NCBI GenBank assembly: GCA_020744425.1
Contig: JAGMUV010000008.1
Span: 1,984,001 to 2,048,000, forward strand
DNA: 64,000 nucleotides
Reading direction: 5' to 3'
Source: Dactylonectria macrodidyma
Lineage: Eukaryota; Ascomycota; Sordariomycetes; Hypocreales; Nectriaceae
The notes below the pieces were generated by a model, which did not search any database, was not told the origin of the DNA, and saw nothing but the letters and a program-made list of their open reading frames with translations. Shown here in pieces: positions 23,159-34,709 of this stretch. Both the position numbers and the translations under genes were made by a program. The number at the start of each line of letters is the position of its first letter. Position 1 is the stretch's first letter.

Positions 23159-23716
23159 TGCGGGACAGGTAGGAGGTAGGTGGAGGGGTTTGTGGCAGAA
23201 CGGCGCATTCGTCTCTCTCTAAGAGCTACTTGGTGCCGGCCAGGGTCGTAGCTTCTGGAATTGAGGCATGGAATTTGCGAGTCGAAGGAGAGTTCGTATT
23301 ATTTGCATCTGGGTAAAGGGGATTAGAGGGATTGTCGGTGAGTTGCGAAGTTTTCGCCAGACTAGACACCTTGAAGCAAATTTTTCTACGTGCGAAGAAT
23401 TACCTTAACGTGAAGATCGCGTCGTGAATGAATATCCTAGGACTGGAAATGTCCAGCTTTGAGGCTACCACGTGGTGATTACAATGGCATGTTTGACAGC
23501 TGGTTGCCAGTTATGCATGAGGTTTGCGTGGACTGTTTCGTCGCTTCCCCCCTTCGACTTCTCGCCAGCCTCAACCACACCATCTGCAACGCCCGCCGCC
23601 TACAACTTCAGAATCCTCTCTCATCGCGGCTAAACCAGACATACAAATTAATTACCTTCAAACCGCTCTTTCCACCACTCTATATCTGTCTCTCGTGCCA
23701 CCCTTTCAACAGCAAG
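23159..23716. other. Intergenic between the two DUF7730 genes
   Basis: This carries the promoter of copy 2. A same-frame upstream ATG at 23459 would add 86 residues to copy 2, but they are low-complexity and unlike the family, so I keep the later start. Confidence 0.45.
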
Positions 23717-24616
23717 ATGGATACCAACCTTCAGTCAGGTCACAGCCAGGCTCCGTCTGCCTTCTTCACGAAGCTCAACCCCGACGTCCGCCGGCTCGTT
23801 TACCTGCAAGCCTTTGGCAATCGTCGCTTGCATGTAGGTATGGACCTGTCCGTTGGCCCAGCGTCGCAGAAACTCCAGAAGCAAAAGTGGTTTGAAAACT
23901 GGTGGCATTATGTTTGCCAAAAGCATTGCACAAGTTTTCCTCATTACGGATGCAACGATGATGACTCACCGCACCTTACTGGGACGAATTTTCTTCGCAC
24001 TTGCAAGCAAGGGTGAGTTTTGGGCAGGCATTGCGAAAGGGGCCTCAGCCGGCGCAGAGTCTGACCGTGATTTAGTCTCGAGGAAGCCACTCCTGTGCTG
24101 TACGGAACCAATACATTTTGTTTCAAGGGATATCATGTCTTGTTTCATTTCCAGCAGAAAACCTATCCATACTTTGGTTTTATCAAGAATATTGATTGTG
24201 TCTTGGAACATATGGCGAAAGTGAAGCCTTTCAAGACAGCTGAAACCGAGAGTTTGCAGGCTTTCAAAGACTTGGTTCTCGTCATGCGCGCGCTTCCAGC
24301 AATCTCGATCGTTACTCTCCGCCTTCGAATCGCCCCGGGGAGGCACCGGTACATGCGTGTTGGCGAGCAGCTGTTGTACTGTTCCGTAATCGCCGACCTT
24401 TTGTACGAGCTTCAGCATGTTGACGTTTATCTGCTTCTCCACCTCGTCTTGCCAGCTTTCCTTCAGCCGTTGGTCGAATCAAACATTTTGAAGGGCCTGA
24501 CAATCGGCGTCGAGTCAATTGAATTCTCCGACTCCAACACCGGTTGTGCCTCTGATGAACTTGAAAGTTCTGACGATTCTTCCGAATTTTACGATATGTT
24601 CGATGATATCGATTGA
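23717..24616 (+). CDS. DUF7730-family protein, copy 2
   Basis: Exons 23717-24012 and 24076-24616 flank a 63-base GTGAGT...TTTAG intron and give 278 residues. The family core is visible: FFTKLNPDVRRLVYLQAFG near residue 16, FLRTCKQGLEEATPVLYGTN across the intron, FHFQQKTYPYFGFIKNIDCV, then a Leu-rich C-terminal half and an acidic Ser/Asp tail (ELESSDDSSEFYDMFDDID). The intron position and the motif order match copy 1 just upstream on the same strand, so the two are tandem paralogues that have diverged considerably. The molecular function of the family is unknown. ATG 23717 follows AGCAAG and begins just before the conserved region. Confidence 0.85.
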
Positions 24617-25369
24617 GACGAGTACATCGCCAAATTCAAGCCGCCAGTGTTTCAGTCTCAGTGGCGCGCATGGCTTGTGTGAAAGGATCACGGGAAAGTA
24701 AAGCGGGTAGTGGTTGTTCTGATAGTCTTAGGAGATTGATGGATTATGAGAATACTCATTGCAGCATGGAAAGGTTGGGGAGATAATCGTGGCCACTTGC
24801 CCGCAATCAGGAGTCGAGTCTACTGTGTACGCCTCAGTGAGGGTCGATAGACGCAGACAAAACAGAGAATTCTCTTCGTCACTTGCCTTCCCACCTGCAC
24901 TTTCGTGAGCTAATGTCTTGGACAATGTCAATGCCCGCCTATGTCAACCTATCACATGGAGTTGATGACAAAACTTCGAGCGGTCACTCGGGCTCGGATT
25001 TTAGACTAGCTACTTCAAAGGCACTAGGAGAAAGGTGCTTACTTCTGTTGAGCCTATTATTAATTGATCGCGTTATTAAGACTTCACTCAACAGTTGAGA
25101 TCTATGCGAAGGGGGTAACGTAACAGCACGCAAGCGTGCGAAGAATTGGATAACAGTCTATCAAGAAGTGAATCTACGTCTGTCCAAGAACCTAATCCCT
25201 CCTAATACCAAATTGACCTAACCAAACCAGAAATCGCATCCATCACAAGTCTTTCGTGTACAAAACGCCAATCGAAGCAATAGTAATACAACCGTACGAG
25301 CGCTCATAAACAGCATAATTTAAACCAGAACTCGAATGAAGGCCGTAACTGAAACGGTGATTGCGGACC
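24617..25369. other. Intergenic between convergent genes
   Basis: This is the 3' side of both DUF7730 copy 2 (plus) and the APP1-like gene (minus). No gene seen. Confidence 0.5.
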
Positions 25370-26755
25370 TCATTTCCCACTCCTGCGGACCAACTTCCTT
25401 ACAATCATGCTACATTCTTTAGGGTCCTCGAATACGTGCCAGTCCTCTGCGGGAATATCCTTGAAGGCCTTTTCGAATCGCTCGAGTTGGTTCTTCTCGT
25501 CGATTCCAAAGGAGGAAATGTCGGTTGCTTTGCGGATGAGGATCATCTTGACCCAGCCGGGCTTGGCTCGGTAACTGTTGACATTATGTTAGCATCCGGG
25601 CGCATAAAAGAGGCTCACTGATGGGTACGCAAACTTACATCTCGCCGTATGCCTCCGGATCGGATTGGGTGGAATCGCCAATCAGAATCATCTTTCTTTG
25701 TGGCAGCCATTCGTAAATCTTCTTCATGCGATCGGTCTTGTACTCTTCCGTAGCCACAGTTAAGGCTGAGAGTAGACCAGCAACACTCCGCCAGCTCGAG
25801 TCGCGCAATATCATGGTACCGGGTGGGAAGTAGCGGTTGCGAAATTCGTGGAGGAGCGGGTAGAGGTTGTAGGGAGACGCAGAAAGGTAGAACCAGGGCG
25901 TATCGCGGGGCAGAAGTGATTTGAGGTCGGCGTAGAGCTCCGGCATGCCTGGGACGGGTCTCGGCTCTTCGACAAAGGTCTCGCGCAAAATTCCGAGAGG
26001 ATCGCTTGTCAGTGTAATCTTGATTGTGTCGTCGATATCTGCGCACGTCATGTTAGCTTGGGGCCTCCAAATTAGAAGGCTACCAGGGACAGGCAAAACA
26101 TACCTGAAATGACTGACCAGCCCTCCGGGCCGGCATAGTACGTCTGCATCTCAAGAATTCCCTTGACGCCGCTGGGCACCTGAGCTTTCCCCTTGACAAA
26201 CGATCCCTTATGATAGCGCTTAATCGGTAGTACTTGGGAGGTGATGCCATTAATACTCGTCGGTCCCAGCTTGAGCTCTTTGCCTCGATGATCCACTTTG
26301 AATGTGCGAACGGTCTGAATATCCCATAGGAACGGGATGAGACGCTCCTCTATAGTATCCCGCTCATCAGCATCGTCGGCCAGCCCCAACATCTTCGCGA
26401 TGCTAGACACGATGTCTGCGAGGTGGCATTTCAGATCGGGCTCGAATACGGCGGCGATAAATTCTGCCTCCCATTCGTTGGTGTTGGGGGACTTGTAGGC
26501 GGTGTTGTCGAAGAGCCAGACGACGTCGTCACCGTCGACGGGCTTTCCAAAGCGCGGGAAGCTGCCGAGGCGAGAGAACCAGCTACCAAAGGGAAGAGAA
26601 GATAATGGGAACGCAGTTAGGGGGCGCTGCAGGGACAGAGCTGAAGCCTTTGGGTCTGGCAGTTCGGCCTCGACCTCATCGAACTTTTTCTCTTTGCGGG
26701 TGCGCAGCTGCATGGCGTGGGCATCGGCTGAAGGGCTACTTTGAAGGATGGCCAT
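25370..26755 (-). CDS. APP1-like phosphatidate phosphatase (DUF2183)
   Basis: Yeast App1 is a Mg-dependent phosphatidate phosphatase linked to actin patches and endocytosis; this is a homologue by domain. Exons 26755-26104, 26038-25639 and 25574-25370 (introns of 65 and 64 bases, GTATGT and GTAAGT donors) give 418 residues. The HAD-type catalytic motif DIDDTIK (DxDxT/V) starts at residue 218, exactly across the first intron. FYLSASPYNLYP and LIGDSTQSDPEAYGE are the other conserved motifs of the catalytic domain. The N-terminal 215 residues include the segment FGSWFSRLGSFPRFGKPVDGD. It lacks the long C-terminal Pro-rich tail of yeast App1. An in-frame ATG at 26836 would add 27 residues; I prefer 26755. 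Confidence 0.87.
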
Positions 26756-26836
26756 GATGAAAGAAGGGGGACCCGCGGGCCGTGAATCCTGGGATTGTCT
26801 ATAGGTATGGGTGCGCGAGGTGTTTGCCTGGAACAC

Positions 26837-28662
26837 GTCCTCACATCGAAGGACTCAACTGCGATGGCGATGTTGGGGTCGCGTGGTATGGGGGTTGCAA
26901 GGCAGTCGTATCAGCAGTCTAAAGTCCCGTGGTCGAAGAGTCAGGTCTGGGGGAGCGTGGTTGATATAGGGAAAATGTATTTATGGAGGTAGGTTAGTAG
27001 TCTATGTCAAAAGGACAAGACAGCCTCGTGTGGAAGACATGACGTGCCATAGGGCGAGAGGACCAGGCCCCCAGATGCTGCAGCTGCGGCAACCCCGCGG
27101 ATCTGGAAAGAGCTGAAAGAGCCCTGTAGAAGCTGAAGCGCTGAGGGTTGTGTCGGACAAGGCTTGGCTCTCCAAGGGGGGGCCTATGACCTTTCGAGTT
27201 GGGAGTTTGATGGGTTTGTTTGCACTGGAGGAGTCAGAGTATCGCACTCTCGCTCTCTCACACACACACCATTTACAAGGCGACGTATCCCAGCCTTGGC
27301 GACGCATCCTAAAGCGACGTACCGACGTATCGCAAGGCGGCAAGACGGGACAGGGTGGGCGTGACCCTGCAGCATGACGGCGGTCACGGACTCGAGGGCA
27401 AGTCAGACGTCTAATCAAACGCCCCGAGTCCCCTATTAGCACTCGTCGCAGATCGCATAACTAAAATCCGTGCCTCCTCGTCTCAGACGATCCTCCATCG
27501 CCAGTGGATCAACAGACAAGCCCGAGTTTCGAAAAGGGAAGGCATCGACAACCCCAACGCCTGCACTTGATCGCGTAAGGCTGCCTGGGCAATCATGATG
27601 CCGTCATTGACGCTCGCAGAGCCCGCTGAGATGATCCCGCTAGCCGCGGGGGGGAGGGAGGTTAATAGTCGCTAACGGGTCAGCTGCGCGGGGCGGTGCG
27701 AGTTCGCGTCGCGGGGCATCATGGGGCGGTTTTTTAGCAGTTGGGCGAAGCACTAATTTTGGCCCCCCTCCGTTCTCAAACTGTGGGATTCCAGGGGGCC
27801 AAGGGGTGGCAGAAAAGGGCCACGCACCATGGAGCATCACCATACACTACACCTTAGTAAATCTCATAGGAATAATAATCTACAGCTACATTTAGCACAC
27901 TTTATGATCTTTATTATATATATTTTATATTCTAATTTAGTAATAATCTAGCTATTATCATTTGCTTATTCTATCATAGCTGTCATGAATGTGCGCGGTT
28001 TTTTCCTTCCTTCAGAGAGTATTGGACGATTTAAGGACCTAAAGCGCCACAGAAGCTTGGCGACTTGGCTCAGTGGGCTGTGGCGCAGCCAAGAGCGTTG
28101 CGAGCGGGATGGATGGTCTTAGCCATAACCCGTGCCCAAAATCATAGCATTCAGAGAAGCCGCATTTTCGGCGGATGCTGGTCCTTCGGGCCCGTTCACC
28201 GGTTGCCGTATCTGGACGTTCCGTGAGGTGTTCACTGGTCGGGTCTTTTCTATTTATCCACTCGCCCATGTCAGTTGGTAGCCCCGGCAGATCAAATCAA
28301 CTACCGGGGATCGAGCATCGGAACTTTGTTTAGTGCAAGCGAGCCAACTACCACAGACAACTCATCACCATCGCATCATCACAAAATTACCTCACTGCCG
28401 TCTTCATGCTCGCGAAGTACTGATTGTATCAGTTATCAGTGTAAAATGAACGTCCTTGCCTCTAACCATGTATACTACACTGCGTGCCTATTCCAAAACC
28501 CGTAACCCCTCTAAAACGCCATGTGCCAGTCCCGAAACCATTGACGCAGCTGTTGGCATGCGTGCGTCCCCTGGTATACATAAGAAACCCAGTAATTATT
28601 CCCAATACCCCAACTCCTAAAATCATTTATGATTTTTTGCCGTGAGACATGTCTCGAGGCTT
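26837..28662. other. Intergenic, with an AT-rich island
   Basis: No gene seen. The left part is the APP1 promoter region. 27640-27840 is GC-rich and changes abruptly to the AT-rich segment at 27841-27985. Confidence 0.45.
27841..27985. other. AT-rich island
   Basis: In 27901-27960 I count 8 G or C in 60 bases, about 87% AT, against roughly half in the flanks. TATTATATATATTTTATAT lies in the middle. It could be a decayed repeat edge or a simple AT-rich spacer; no terminal repeats are visible. Confidence 0.6.
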
Positions 28663-30277
28663 TTAATAAAACCAGCTGGACTTGGGTTGCCGCACAAACA
28701 AGTGCTCCAGCACAGACTCCAATATCGGCTCGGTCACCCCGATAATCGCTCGCTGGCCAATGGTAAAGGCATCGTAGAACAAGTGGTCGTGGGGAATCGA
28801 GCACTCCTCGGTAACTTCGTCCATGTCCACCGTTAAGTCCTCCGTGGTGGCTCTGACGCAGGGCGTCCACACGTCGAGGAATCGCATCGTATCGTTGACA
28901 CCCATGGTTCCACGGCCCTGAGAGTCCCTAACTTCGGAACGTTGCATTTCCTCCTCCGTTATCGCATCCAGGATCACCTTGGCCGTGTTGACTTGGATGC
29001 CGTTGCGGAGAGGATAAGGTGCGTTGATGACACGCTCGGCAGCGGCCTCGGTGGCATTCAGGGATTTGGATCGCATGTACGCTGGGAGGTAATCGAACAG
29101 CGACTTAGGGCGGAAGCTTCCACTCTCTTCCTCTCTCCTCTGCACCACGTGTTCATCTGTCTCTTCGATAACGCCATCAGGCTTCTGGGCACGCTTGTCC
29201 TTCCACGCAGAGAATGCCAAATCCATCGCTTCGTTCCAGTGTCTTGTCAGCCACACGGCGTTGCGGGTTTGTTCAGCCTCGGTGTTGGGGAATGGAGGCA
29301 CCGCCCGACCACGCCAGCCTGGGGTCAGAGTGATATCGAAGAGCTTGGGGATAAGAACTCGGAAGCTTTCCAACTTTCGATCGTCGACTTTTGAAGCAGC
29401 GTTAGGGGCGGTCAGCTCGTCGATCTGGGAATCGGTGGCATTTGACCAGAAATCGGAAAAGGCGACCGAGTCAGGGTAGAGCGCATGCTTGTACAGATGC
29501 TCGATCTGTGCGAAAATGTCGAGGACCATGGTGTCGATGAGCCCCTCGGCGGTTTCCAGAGGCAAGGCAGCCAAGTTCCAGACCTCCCAGGTGCCAAAGG
29601 TGAAGATCCAGAGCGTTTCATGCGGGACAGTATCGGCAGGAGGTGTAGCAAGGAATGTCTTGATCTGGTCGGCCAGATCTGGTGTGCCAGTGGGGACAGG
29701 GTACTGCTCGTTAATGAAATTGTAGTCAAGAGCCGGCTTGTCGGTGATGTTGGTTGAACCGGTGACACGATCCAATGCGGTAACCTCGTGGGCGTAGGCG
29801 GGGTTGGATACCATGCCGTGGTTGGATTCGCCTCCAGGGACGTACGAGATGTGCGACGTGCAGTTCATCTATATTGTGTGAGACAAATGCCAAATGTGCA
29901 GTGTATATTAAGGGGCGCATGTATCTTACCTGTTTGCAAAGTTCCTCGGTCCAGGTTGTGCGCACATGGTCCTCATCAACAGCGCTGCCAGCTACATCGG
30001 GGGAGCCAAAGACGACGATTCTGAGGTTGGCGATCTGCTGCTCGGGCTCGGCCTTCCACGTGAGGATGTCCTTGTAGTTGCTCAAGCCGCCGCCCATGCG
30101 TTCGGGCAATAGTCCAAAGAGGATAAAAATGGTGAGCAAGGCGGCGGCGATTTGCAATACTATCCGGAAACCACCACGTCGAGCGCGGGTGGTGCAGAAG
30201 AGGAGGGCCCTCGCCAGCGAGTTGCCTTCATGGTTGGGGTCCTGCGAGGTGGGCGATTGCCACCCTGTTGTAATCAT
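28663..30277 (-). CDS. Type II membrane protein resembling SGNH/GDSL hydrolases
   Basis: Two exons, 30277-29930 and 29868-28663, flank a 61-base GTAAGA...TATAG intron and give 517 residues. Residues 37-56 (FRIVLQIAAALLTIFILFGL) form a single membrane anchor after a basic cytosolic N-terminus, so the rest should face the lumen or outside. RIVVFGSPDVAG (86-97) sits where SGNH hydrolases have the block I GDS motif. LWIFTFGTWEVWNL and the late DHLFYDAF could be further blocks. NCTS, NITD, NATD, NATE and NDTM are potential N-glycosylation sites. The hydrolase label is an inference from fold-level motifs; the substrate is unknown. The 5' region on the minus strand is CT-rich. Confidence 0.6.
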
Positions 30278-33200
30278 GATGCTATGTAGGTGGGGGTTGA
30301 TGGAGATGGAAACGATGCCAAGTCGACGGGATATCTGGGAATAGGATGCGTATGGGAGAAGAATGCCAAAATGTCTCCTGGGCAAAGTTACGTGGTTATT
30401 GAGCCAGCCCGGTCGAACAATGAGGCAGGCAAGCGGGCGGTGGAGTGAAACAGCGTTGGATTCCCGTTCTGGGGGATGACGTTGGCTTGTGAGTGACGCG
30501 CGGTTGGCAGTCGGACCGGGTGCCGGGGAGATGATCAGGCTGTAGACGGTCGGAGATGAGGAAGAAAAAGGGAGGGACCGACGATGGAGAAATCGAAGAT
30601 GGCCGAGGAAAGGAGCGTCAGAATGCGAAAGAGCTACGTTACTAAAGGAGGAAGAAATGGAATCCCAGAGCTGAAGCCTTGGGACGGGCAAGTTTTGTTG
30701 AACAAGAGACGGGATGGGACAAGACGGGGCCCTTTTGGAGGGCTAGTCAGGAGAAGAAGGGTCGGTCACACATAAAGGTACGCGTAGGTACAGGAATTAA
30801 CTGGGGATCCTATCTCACACGGTGGCTGCATCCCGCGGAAGATGGGCACAACCTGTTGCAAAAGATACAAAGTTACAAGTTACACGTAACAAGTAACAGA
30901 ACAGGCGAAACCTGGAATAGCCCCAGGGGAATAATTACGCGGACCTTGGCCAAGCGGAGTCCCATCTGAGCCATCCATCCAACCATCCTGCTAACGGACG
31001 GGAGAGGGATGAGGAGGACATGGGTCAAGGACGATGGATCATGGATGGATCCAGCTGGAGGACGCCTCAGCTCCATCCGCCCCCCCGAAGAGTCGAAGCA
31101 CAGCCAAAAGCCAAGCAGCCTAGCGCCCAACCACTGTCGACGAAACTGTCAATAACTGGGGGGCCGTAAGCTGGTGCATGGAAATGTCCCCAAAGTTCCC
31201 CCCCTGGTCTCCCAATCCTTCTGTACGCGCAACCCATGTCCCGCTACGTCGCCAGAGCCCCATCGAGGCTCCACCTCCCGACCAGCAAGGCACACGACCC
31301 AGGAACATTGAACTGAACAGACCAGAGCAGCAACTTTGTTTTCGGCATTTTTCGGTTGCGTGTTCTTCATTCTTCGTCGCTACAGGCGATCGATCGTTTC
31401 CTGCTAGTTCTTTTGTCGTCAGCGCCGTCACCTGCGATCCGACGCCCTCCAATCCTGCGACCCGCTGCGTGTTTTAGAGAAAAAGAAATCATCGACTGGG
31501 CGGTGCGTCTCTAGTACTCTAGTGCCTCAATAACGCCACGACCGTCAACCTTCTGCAGTGACTGCCTGCGCAAGTGGCGTCGAGTCGAAATGCTACTGTG
31601 GCCTGGTGGTACATACACACAAGGGAACAGAAGTACCTACCACTTAAATCCCCCCTGAGGTGACCCTGAGATTGCCCAAAGTTCCTAGCTCCAGTGGGCG
31701 TTGCGCCTACGTACTCGCTCCTGTGGTGGATGATCTGTGGAGATGGACGACAAGATGATGATATCCAAGGTTACAGGCCTCATCTTAATTTTCCAGAAAC
31801 GGCGATGAAGCACAAGACCCTCGCAGACCTCCCCCGGCTCCCCGGCGTGGCCCCGATCTGCAGTTGCTGCACTGGCTTCATCTACCTCATACGTTTATTG
31901 AAGGAGTTGAGGAGAGGAGTAAGTCAGTTCAGCTCAAGTAGCCTCTGCCCCCTGCAAAAGCGAAGACGGCGCCGGCCCAAATAAAAATTGAAGAGCGAAA
32001 ACCTCAGACAACCGCCGAGTTCTTCACATGGTGCATGTCACTGTCACCGTCGGTTTCGTCCCGTCGTCGCACCCCTGCTAGATCAGCCCTGCTTCAAAAG
32101 GCTGAGCGTGGCCGTAGCGTGGCCATTCCCGCCCCTTTCTCTCGATTGTCTGAATCGTCTCCCATGCGCGTTGCCCTCCTTGGAGTGATTCTTGTTCATT
32201 ATCTTGTCCAAAGTGCCTACACCGGCTATCATGGCCGGGCGACATGCGCTGGAGATGCCGATATTCCGCTGCGATGCTACTAAAGTTGCCGAGACTGGTC
32301 CGGTACGTCATGGCGCTTGCCAGTGAATCCTTTTTCGGCATCCCCTGCGACAAATCCGCTGCCGTGATAAGCGTTGTTCGGCCTGCGGCTACAACTGGGC
32401 TGGCCCAAAATAACCCGTCATCCCGACGGGATGCCCTATCTGTACCAGACATGTCAACTCATCAATGACAATTGAACTCACACTTAAGGTGTTGGGCATG
32501 TGCTGGTTGAGTCTAATGAGCTCAAGGTTGAATCTGCAATCCAAAGCAGACGTGCAGAGGAAGCTCAGAACTTCAGGGATCAATCACGGTTTGGTTCATC
32601 GCATCCAACCACATGCAACTTCACATGGCCAGCCACACGCGCCCCCCCTAACCAACCACAATCCCAACTTGTCAGCCCCACTCTAAACCCAGCTAATAAT
32701 AACCCCCCAGCTAAGCAGCCGCTCCCAACTCTGCGACGTCGGAACAGCACATCATCCGCTTCCCACAATTCAATTGAGATTGCGAACCCCTGTCGCGTAC
32801 CCTCCCAGTGCAGAAAGGCAGGCACACAGTGATCAGACAGACTGCCACCAGAATGCAACTCAGCCTTTTCTGTTTTAGCTGGAAAAACAAGCATCACCCG
32901 GCTTTTTGGATGGAGGACGAGTACGGTATGGTGGAAAACTCGAGGTAGACAAGCTTTGACAAGCCACTCAGTCATTTGACTAGAACCGCACTGTTTCTGC
33001 TGTCAATCAGTGTTCTCCTTCTTTGTTCCTATCATTGATGCCTCGGGGATCAGGCTCCCCAGCCGCCTCGGTCGTCACACCATCATCACCAGCCGGGCGA
33101 GGCATACGTCCATGCATGTCAGATTTTGGGGCAGCCCTCAATCAGCCCCAGATCATCTTGATTCGGTGGTGAGTAAACGAAAAAGAGAAGAACACTAGGG

Positions 33201-34709
33201 CTGGCCGTTTAATTGCCCGCCCTTTCTCGAACTGGGTGTGATCGGTTCTTGAGGTACGGCCGGAGGGTGAGGGTTTTCGAAGACAACTGGTTCAAAAGGC
33301 GCACAAACTTGATGATTAGATCTGACACCCGTCAAGTCCATCATTGGGTTTTCATGGCCGCATACGCCAATGCCATTGGTCTACGCCCTGTTGAATTGCG
33401 CAGCTTCCCTTGATAGTAGCAGATCCCTACACACCTCTTGTCGACGAATCGCTCGTTTACAGTTCCCTCAACAATGTCGCCTTCTGATCCTCCCTTCTGG
33501 CAACGCCCTTATCAGGGCGATTGTGCCAAGTGGAGGGAATGCATGGGGACCGACTAGAGCATCCTCCAGCCAATGGCAAATGGATCTCTCAGACAAAATT
33601 ACAGTAGCACAGTCTTGTTAGCAGTCAGGTGTTGCCCTGTCTTCAGCTTCCCACTCGTAGTGTAGATTTTTGTCTCAGACTGCCATCAGCAGCCAAGCTC
33701 ATTGCTCCACTTATGAAGAAAACAACATAGAAGGGGGATGAATAATGAGAGGGCATTCGCAAGGGCCTTCATCAAGGGAAGCAAAAAGGGAACTAGACAC
33801 CAATATGCCGGCGGGGAGTCCTGCAGGACCCTTGAACGAGGACTCTGGTGCAATTGCGGCCAGTCGAATCACGACTAGTCGCTCCCTGGAGTGGATTTAG
33901 ATGCTTTTTTCGAGTCCGTCCTGGTTTCGTTCGTCAGCCGATCGTTGTCCTACCTCGCCCCATGGAGTCCTCGAGACTGCGGAACATCATGCCCCACCAT
34001 CACAAGGCTGGATCCGTGAGCTTACTCTGTAGCACCAGCCAGCAATCCAAGGGTCGCAAAACTCAATCAGGTCTGCGAGGAGACTCACCTTTATTTCTGG
34101 GGGAAATTGACGTGGCCTCGGCATAAATGAAGTTAAGTCGCGTTATATAGGTGGCATTTGACAAGCATTGCTTCTCCCAGTCGTGTATTTCCATGCGTCT
34201 GAAATTCCCAGTTTCCCAGTTTCTCGCAACCTGCAAGTGCTGCCTGCCTGCCAAGCAGCTTGCGCACGTGCTAGGACCCCGGCAGTTTCTGGGACTCTTG
34301 AAACGTCACGACAACCAACCTCACCTAGCCCATCAAACGTCGGTTCATCCTCCTGCAAAACCACAGACGTCCCATGTTTATGTCCTGACGCCTCGAGCTA
34401 AAGGATCGTCCGTCGCACCGCTCCTACGGTGTCAGCAATTCGCGCTGGGCTGCGCTTTTGCTGGGCCCTCAGACCTATCCGCAAGCACCGCCCCCCGAAT
34501 CCGTCCGTGCCTCTTTCATCTGAGCCGCCAACCATGATGCGCGTGCGCCTACACCTCAAGTCATGATCGCGTCTAGATCGCTTCGCCCACCACATCACGA
34601 CACATTCCCCAGGCTCGCCCCACGCACTGCCGCCGCTCGTCTCTGCTCCCCGCCTACTCGCCACCGCCCGTCGAGTCACGGACCCGCCTGGGTGTTGACT
34701 TAGCCCGGT
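30278..34709. other. 4.4 kb intergenic block between divergent genes
   Basis: This holds the promoters of the minus SGNH-like gene (CT-rich on the minus strand near 30550-30580) and of the plus gene at 34710. I see no gene in between. Frames of about 130 codons or fewer have no recognisable content. Confidence 0.4.
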
